Source: Candidatus Uhrbacteria bacterium
Lineage (GTDB): Bacteria; Patescibacteriota; Patescibacteriia; UBA9934; GWF2-40-263
Assembly: GCA_016188495.1 (NCBI GenBank)
Contig: JACPHU010000029.1
Coordinates: 75,136 to 112,380, forward strand
DNA length: 37,245 nucleotides
Reading direction: 5' to 3'
Part shown: positions 32,576-37,245 of the stretch, piece after piece
How positions within the stretch are numbered: position 1 is the stretch's first letter
How the letters are laid out: every line of letters begins with the position of its first letter
Translations under genes and position numbers: made by a program
Notes under the pieces: generated by a model
Database searches by the model: none
Seen by the model: only the letters and a program-made list of their open reading frames with translations
Told to the model about the DNA's origin: nothing

Positions 32576-32612
32576 TCGAATCTCTCACCACAGGTATGGT
32601 GAGAGATTCGAT
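32575..32612 (+). terminator. Hairpin after the 32198-32575 gene
   Basis: ATCGAATCTCTCACC (32575-32589) pairs perfectly with GGTGAGAGATTCGAT (32598-32612), a 15-bp stem around an 8-nt loop. No U-tract follows on this strand, so termination efficiency is uncertain. Confidence 0.65.
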
Positions 32613-32639
32613 GAATACAAAAAATGTTCAATATTAAGC

Positions 32640-32668
32640 TTGATAGTCAAGTTTTAATAGGATACAAT
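32640..32668 (+). promoter_or_regulatory. Sigma70-type promoter of the mre operon
   Basis: TTGATA (32640-32645) and TACAAT (32663-32668) are 17 nt apart. Transcription should start about 15 nt before the mreB ATG at 32690. Confidence 0.7.
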
Positions 32669-32689
32669 CGCAGGGGTTAGACCTCTTTT

Positions 32690-33742
32690 ATGTTTAACAA
32701 ATTACTTGGTAAATTTTCAAAAGATCTTGGAATAGATCTGGGAACATCCAATACGCTCGTCTATTCAAAAGACGGCGGAATTGTGATTAATGAACCTTCG
32801 GTCGTAGCGGTGAACACACGAACAGATCAAATTTTATCTGTAGGAAAAGATGCAAAAGATATGTTGGGAAAAACCCCACCGCATATCCAAATTACACGCC
32901 CTCTCTCAAAAGGTGTTATTTCAGATTTTGAAGTGACAGAAAAAATGCTGAAATTTTTTATTGATAAAGTTCACGATGAATCTTTTACGATTATTCCTCG
33001 ACCGAGTGTCGTGATCGGAGTTCCTTTAGAAACAACGGAAGTAGAACGAAAAGCGATCGAAGATGCGGCTCTTTCTGCTGGTGCGCGAAAAGTTTATCTC
33101 GTAGAGAACCCTTTACTTGCAGCCTTGGGTGCCCGTCTGCCGCTTGCTGAATCTTTAGGAATGATGGTTGTTGATATCGGCGGAGGAACAACAGAAATTG
33201 CAGTTATGTCTCTTGCAGGGGTCGTCACGTGGAAATCCTTGGATATCGCCGGTGATGAGATGAATAAAAATATTATTCAATATGCCCGCGACTCATTTAA
33301 TTTACTTGTAGGCGAACGAATTGCTGAACGTTTAAAAATGAGAATTGGAACAGCGATTGAACCAGACGAACCGCTTGAAATCGAAATGCGAGGAAGAGAT
33401 CTCCTTACAGGTCTTCCAAAAGAAATCATTATCAATGACAGTCAGATCCGTGAGGCTATACACCGATCAGTAAGAACCATCGTAGAAAATATCAAAGCGA
33501 CTCTTGAAACCACCCCGCCTGAGTTGGTGGCGGATATCTATGAGCGGGGAATTGTCTTAACAGGGGGAGGGGCCCTATTGCGAGGGATGGATGTTCTTAT
33601 TTCACGACAAGCGGCTATTCCCGTTCGTGTTGCCGACGATCCACTTACCTGTGTCGTACGTGGAGCAGGTTTGCTTTTAGAAGATCCTGAACTGCTCAAA
33701 GATATTTCATTACCTTCGGCAACAGAAGGAAGTATTATTTGA
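32690..33742 (+). CDS. mreB: Rod shape-determining protein MreB
   Basis: The 350-residue actin homologue forms membrane-associated filaments that direct lateral cell wall synthesis. Seen: the phosphate-1 loop DLGTSNTLVY at 17-26, the PSVVAV stretch, VVDIGGGTTEIAVMSLAG for phosphate 2, and RGIVLTGGGALLRGMD for the adenosine site. The length is normal. It heads the mreB-mreC-mreD-mrdA order, with 37 nt to mreC. The predicted leader has AGGGG about 12 nt before the start, too far to be a good ribosome-binding site. Confidence 0.97.
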   Translation: MFNKLLGKFSKDLGIDLGTSNTLVYSKDGGIVINEPSVVAVNTRTDQILSVGKDAKDMLGKTPPHIQITRPLSKGVISDFEVTEKMLKFFIDKVHDESFTIIPRPSVVIGVPLETTEVERKAIEDAALSAGARKVYLVENPLLAALGARLPLAESLGMMVVDIGGGTTEIAVMSLAGVVTWKSLDIAGDEMNKNIIQYARDSFNLLVGERIAERLKMRIGTAIEPDEPLEIEMRGRDLLTGLPKEIIINDSQIREAIHRSVRTIVENIKATLETTPPELVADIYERGIVLTGGGALLRGMDVLISRQAAIPVRVADDPLTCVVRGAGLLLEDPELLKDISLPSATEGSII

Positions 33743-33779
33743 AATAGGTTTTCAGATTGTTTTCTAAGACAACGACTGT

Positions 33780-34592
33780 ATGAAACCTGGATTTGGTGGA
33801 AAAAATAAATATAAACCGGTGGTTGTTTTTCTCTTTCTTTTTTTATTTTGTCTCTCTTTTATTTTCAGGGGGATTTTAACAAAAACCATCAGTCAGGTCG
33901 CTCGACCTCTCGTATCACTGGCAACCGGACTTTCTGATAATCTTTTTTGGTGGTCAGCATCTGATTCAATAACTCCTCATGAACTAGAACAGTTCTATCA
34001 ACAGCGCAACGATCTTGCTGTGGAACGCGTGATGTTTGAGCAATTAAAAGATGAAAATGAACATCTAAAAAAAGAACTTGATTTTGTTCAACGTTCTCCA
34101 TTTTCTTATATTCCAGCAAATATTATTGCCAAAAGCATTTCACAAAGTGTTAGTCGATTCGTGATCGATGTAGGAAGCGCTCAAGGAATCGAATTAGGGA
34201 CGGCTGTCCTTGTCCAAGAGGGGATATTCGTTGGAAAAATATCAGAAGTAAGAAAGGATTCGTCAACAGTCGTGGCCGTGACTGATCTAACACAAGCGAT
34301 CGCAGTAAGTCTGTTGAATGAAAGCCGTACGATAGGTGTCGCGAGCGGGACCATAAGTGATTTATTAAAAATCAACTTCATTCCCATTGATGAAAAAATC
34401 CAACCGAACGATCTTGTGGTTACTTCAGGTTTAGAATCACCGATTCCCAGCGGTTTGCTGGTAGGAATTGTTAATACGGTTAAACAAGAAACGGGTTCTC
34501 CGTTTCAGGAAGCAATCATTGAACCACTGGTCGATGTTCGTCGTATTGATTCAGTTCTTGTCCTCATAAACTCATCATCGTCATCCCCATGA
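33780..34592 (+). CDS. mreC: Rod shape-determining protein MreC
   Basis: The 270-residue protein has one N-terminal transmembrane helix (about 12-32), a coiled-coil segment (QRNDLAVERVMFEQLKDENEHLKKELDFVQ), and the extracytoplasmic MreC beta barrels. Diagnostic stretches are SVSRFVIDVGSAQGIELGTAVLVQEGIFVGKISEV, AVTDLTQAIAVSL and NDLVVTSGLESPIPSGLLVGIV. MreC links MreB to the cell wall synthases. Overlap with mreD (4 nt) indicates an operon. Confidence 0.92.
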   Translation: MKPGFGGKNKYKPVVVFLFLFLFCLSFIFRGILTKTISQVARPLVSLATGLSDNLFWWSASDSITPHELEQFYQQRNDLAVERVMFEQLKDENEHLKKELDFVQRSPFSYIPANIIAKSISQSVSRFVIDVGSAQGIELGTAVLVQEGIFVGKISEVRKDSSTVVAVTDLTQAIAVSLLNESRTIGVASGTISDLLKINFIPIDEKIQPNDLVVTSGLESPIPSGLLVGIVNTVKQETGSPFQEAIIEPLVDVRRIDSVLVLINSSSSSP

Positions 34593-35107
34593 TAAAAACG
34601 GGAATTCTTCTATTTCTTTTTCTTCTTTTTCTTACCTTACAGGTCAGTTTTATTCACGTTCTTCCTTTTCCGTTTGATCGAACTCCTTTTCTTTTATTGA
34701 TGGCTATTTATTTTTATCAGTATTTAAATCAAGTGTATGTCTGGTGGTGGCTCATTTTTTATGGAATCGTTCTAGATTTTTTGTCTCTTTCTTATGCTCC
34801 ATTTGAAACAATTTCCTACAGCATTCTGGCCTTGGTGATCATCATTTTAGCTAAACATGTATTCACGAATCGTTCGTTTTATGCCGTTTCTGCAACCATG
34901 CTTGTCTGTTTGTTGATCTTAACGGTAAGTCAGTGTCTGAGCATCTTCATTCTTCATTTTTTTAATGGTTCTTCTGTAGAATGGTTGACGATTGTACAAG
35001 TGAACCTATGGGCCGGAGTTCTTGGTTGTTTTGTTCTTTTCTTTCTTTTCCCAGTTGCCAGACGGGTACGTGTCATGTTTCATTCTTTCTTTTTTAAAAG
35101 AAAGTAA
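34589..35107 (+). CDS. mreD: Rod shape-determining protein MreD-like
   Basis: The 172-residue integral membrane protein has five or six hydrophobic helices with the MreD-like pattern: an N-terminal helix with LQVSFIHVLPFPFDRTPFLLL, then YQYLNQVYVWWWLIFYGIVLDFLS, typical of the family, and later helices ending in a basic tail (FHSFFFKRK). The primary sequence is poorly conserved in this family, so the call rests on topology and on its position between mreC and mrdA. Confidence 0.82.
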   Translation: MIKTGILLFLFLLFLTLQVSFIHVLPFPFDRTPFLLLMAIYFYQYLNQVYVWWWLIFYGIVLDFLSLSYAPFETISYSILALVIIILAKHVFTNRSFYAVSATMLVCLLILTVSQCLSIFILHFFNGSSVEWLTIVQVNLWAGVLGCFVLFFLFPVARRVRVMFHSFFFKRK

Positions 35108-35109
35108 CT

Positions 35110-37062
35110 ATGTTTTTCAAAAAAAACAAAACAGTTTCTTCACTCTTTTATCTTCAGCAAAATGGTCAATATGGTCAGGTTGGTTTAGATGACTCGGATT
35201 CGGCAATCGAGCAGTTTGTGGCGTTTGAAAAAAAATCTTGGACAAACGGACGGGGATTATTGACGTTGTCTTCTTCTATACGAAAAAAAAGATTGCTCTT
35301 TTCTCTTTTTATCGTCGTAAGTGTTTTTTTTCTTTTTACTGCTCGTTCAGCACAGCTGCAAATTATTCAAGGAAAAGGATACCTTGCCCTTTCAAATCAA
35401 AATAAAGAACGAACGGAACTGCTTATTCCTTCCAGAGGACTCATAAGCGACGCAAAGGGGGTTCCACTTGCTTGGAATGAACCCGCGTTTGTTTTGACCA
35501 TGACGATTGCCGATCTTCCAAAAACAGATGAACGAGAAAAAATGTTTGAAGACATTTCCAAGTTAATAGGTTTGCAACCCACAGATCTTGATTTGCTTAT
35601 TTCTCAATACGCCTCTCACCCCTATGATCCAATTCCTATTGAGAAAGATTTGCCTTATGAATCAGCGATACGTCTTGCCATCGAAATAAAGAAGTTCCCT
35701 GGATTTTCATTAAATACGAGAACAAAACGTGTCTATTCTTCCTCTGCTCCTTCTCTTTCCCATATTATTGGGTACACAGGAACTCTGAGTATAGAGGATT
35801 TGGAACGTTATAAAGAGAACAATTACCAGTCAATCGACCTGGTGGGGAAAACAGGAATTGAATTTCAAGATGAAGCTCTTCTACGTGGAATTCCAGGCAA
35901 ACTTATCTATGAAGTAGATGCTCTAGGAAACAAGAAAAGTATTCTTTCAAAAGAAGATCCTGTGTTGGGATCCAATCTTACATTAAGTATCGATGCTTCT
36001 TTTCAAAAATACATTGAACAACAACTACAGCTTACCTTCGATCGTGTCGGGGCTTCTCGTGGATCTGTCGTCGCGATTGATCCCAGGTCCGGTGCGGTAA
36101 GAGCGCTAGTGAGCTTGCCGACATTTGATGCGAACGAATTCGTTGATGGTATTACTCAGGATCGATATGATGCCTTACTAAATAATGAAGATCACCCGTT
36201 ATTTCCTCGCGCCATTGCTGGAGAATTCCCTTCAGGATCAACACTCAAACCAATTATTGCTTACGCCGCATTAGCAGAATCGATTATTAGTGAGCACACG
36301 TCTTTTCTCTCAACAGGAGGGCTTCGAATCGGTCAGTGGTTTTTTCCTGATTGGAAAGGAGGAGGCCACGGGATCACAGATGTACGAAAAGCGATTTCTG
36401 AATCCGTGAATACCTTTTTTTATATTGTTGGAGGTGGGTATGATGCTACGTCTGGTTTAGGTGTTTCTCGTATTAATGAATATGCGCGCAAATTTGGTTT
36501 TGGGTCTCAAACAGGAATAGACCTTCCTGCGGAAGCAGACGGATTTTTACCCTCAAAAGAATGGAAAGAAGAGGTGAAAAAAGAACGATGGTACGTCGGA
36601 GATACATACCATCTCGCCATTGGGCAAGGAGATTTTTTAACAACCCCCTTACAAATGGCCTCAGCCACAGCCACCATTGCCAACGGAGGAAAAAAAATAA
36701 AGCCTTATGTTGTTGAATCTGGGGATGGATTAGGAATCCATCGTATTAAACACGAAACACCTGTGGCAATAGAAAATTTAGATACAAAAGCTCTTTCTCT
36801 TGTCAGGCAAGGAATGCGTCAAACGGTTACCAGCGGAAGCGCACGATCACTAAATAATCTTCCTGTTGAAATTGCAGGGAAAACAGGAACAGCACAAACC
36901 TACGGAAATCAACCTTATCATTCTTGGTTCACTGGGTTTGGACCTTATGATGAGGCCAGTATTGCTTTGGTTGTCTTAATAGAAGAAGGAGGGGAGAGTA
37001 ACGACGCAGCTGTTCCATTGGCAAGATCTATTTTAGATTGGTGGTTCACAAATGGAGAATGA
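35110..37062 (+). CDS. mrdA: Penicillin-binding protein 2 (peptidoglycan transpeptidase)
   Basis: The 650-residue class B PBP crosslinks peptidoglycan during elongation. Seen: a cytoplasmic N-terminus of about 60 residues, one transmembrane helix (about 62-80), a PBP dimer domain (PSRGLISDAKGVPLAWN, GYTGTLSIEDLERY, DLVGKTGIE), and the transpeptidase motifs SxxK S377-STLK (GSTLKP), SxN S432-V-N434, and KTG at 591-593 (AGKTGTAQT). The cytoplasmic tail is longer than usual for PBP2. It follows mreD by 2 nt. A rodA gene, its usual partner, is not in the window downstream. Confidence 0.95.
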   Translation: MFFKKNKTVSSLFYLQQNGQYGQVGLDDSDSAIEQFVAFEKKSWTNGRGLLTLSSSIRKKRLLFSLFIVVSVFFLFTARSAQLQIIQGKGYLALSNQNKERTELLIPSRGLISDAKGVPLAWNEPAFVLTMTIADLPKTDEREKMFEDISKLIGLQPTDLDLLISQYASHPYDPIPIEKDLPYESAIRLAIEIKKFPGFSLNTRTKRVYSSSAPSLSHIIGYTGTLSIEDLERYKENNYQSIDLVGKTGIEFQDEALLRGIPGKLIYEVDALGNKKSILSKEDPVLGSNLTLSIDASFQKYIEQQLQLTFDRVGASRGSVVAIDPRSGAVRALVSLPTFDANEFVDGITQDRYDALLNNEDHPLFPRAIAGEFPSGSTLKPIIAYAALAESIISEHTSFLSTGGLRIGQWFFPDWKGGGHGITDVRKAISESVNTFFYIVGGGYDATSGLGVSRINEYARKFGFGSQTGIDLPAEADGFLPSKEWKEEVKKERWYVGDTYHLAIGQGDFLTTPLQMASATATIANGGKKIKPYVVESGDGLGIHRIKHETPVAIENLDTKALSLVRQGMRQTVTSGSARSLNNLPVEIAGKTGTAQTYGNQPYHSWFTGFGPYDEASIALVVLIEEGGESNDAAVPLARSILDWWFTNGE

Positions 37063-37175
37063 TAAAAAATACAAGAACAATCCCAATAAAGTTACTTCTA
37101 GAAGATGTAAAAGAGACGTGATATTTTCCGGATTGGGAGAAATGAATTTTTCCGCCTCGGCTAAGATGCCGGGGT

Positions 37176-37245
37176 ATGAAATACATTCCCATGTCGACGA
37201 AAGAAGTGAAAAAACTCGAGATTGTTGAGGCGGTCCGCTGTGGCC
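37176..37245 (+). CDS. Possible start of a transposase gene, cut by the window edge
   Basis: The last 70 nt read MKYIPMSTKEVKKLEIVEAV and further RCG, which resembles the start of helix-turn-helix transposases of the ISNCY/IS1202 type. GGGG precedes the ATG by 1-5 nt only, so the start is not supported by a good ribosome-binding site. Only 23 codons are visible, so this is a weak call. The region 37063-37175 shows no gene; it holds TCCCAAT at 37081-37087 and ATTGGGA at 37132-37138, a short inverted repeat. Confidence 0.35.
   Translation, partial: MKYIPMSTKEVKKLEIVEAVRCG

Overview
The window looks like a chromosomal segment of an uncultured Candidate Phyla Radiation (Patescibacteria) bacterium. 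This is inferred from gene content and style: compact genes, many unique small membrane or Cys-containing proteins, a shortened ATP synthase delta subunit, families typical of that group, and almost no Shine-Dalgarno sequences in front of housekeeping genes. UGA is an ordinary stop throughout, so the UGA=Gly code of some CPR lineages does not apply. No rRNA, tRNA or CRISPR array was seen.

Layout: (1) 1-3.4 kb: a thioredoxin-like 2Fe-2S ferredoxin, a glutaredoxin-like protein, a composite palindromic repeat, then a minus-strand cluster of pilin-like and small membrane proteins, and a 2-Cys peroxiredoxin. (2) 3.4-8.9 kb: a folded 130-nt element, a DUF3179 protein, rsmI, metG, a CvpA-like protein, tatD and one unknown gene. 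(3) 8.9-15.8 kb: a complete F1Fo ATP synthase operon (atpZ/I-like, B, E, F, H, A, G, D, C) with a near-consensus promoter, stem-loops between atpB, atpE and atpF, and a strong terminator. (4) 15.8-16.6 kb: a monocistronic unknown with beta-carbonic-anhydrase-like motifs. (5) 16.65-23.9 kb: a six-gene operon related to group 4 [NiFe] hydrogenases and complex I. (6) 23.9-28.8 kb: a minus-strand vWA-FHA pair and a fused UvrD helicase/RecB-type nuclease. (7) 28.9-31.8 kb: a Cys-rich small protein, then an AT-rich Fic-MFS pair flanked by inverted copies of the repeat family. (8) 31.9-37.2 kb: a DUF721/DciA-like gene, a small membrane protein, mreB-mreC-mreD-mrdA, and at the edge what may be the start of a transposase gene.

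The most notable system is region 5. The membrane arm is intact: two antiporter-like subunits, a NuoH-like and a NuoK-like subunit, with the charged residues expected for proton channels. The peripheral arm appears redox-dead. All four Cys ligands of the [NiFe] site are replaced in the large subunit, three of the four Cys ligands of the proximal [4Fe-4S] cluster are replaced in the small subunit, and there is no ferredoxin-like subunit or maturation gene. Hydrogenase-related (Ehr) complexes without NiFe ligands are a described class, but losing the cluster ligands too leaves no visible electron path. The operon lies next to a proton-type ATP synthase, so a role in membrane energetics or ion exchange is plausible but unproven.

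Two other signals stand out. A ~130-nt element occurs twice (3438-3567 and 10377-10502) with conserved internal loops but paired base changes in most stems, as expected of a structured RNA or folded DNA element. The genes also seem to fall into two expression modes: promoters that end 0-15 nt before the start codon with no Shine-Dalgarno sequence, and promoters with 30-60-nt leaders carrying good Shine-Dalgarno sequences.
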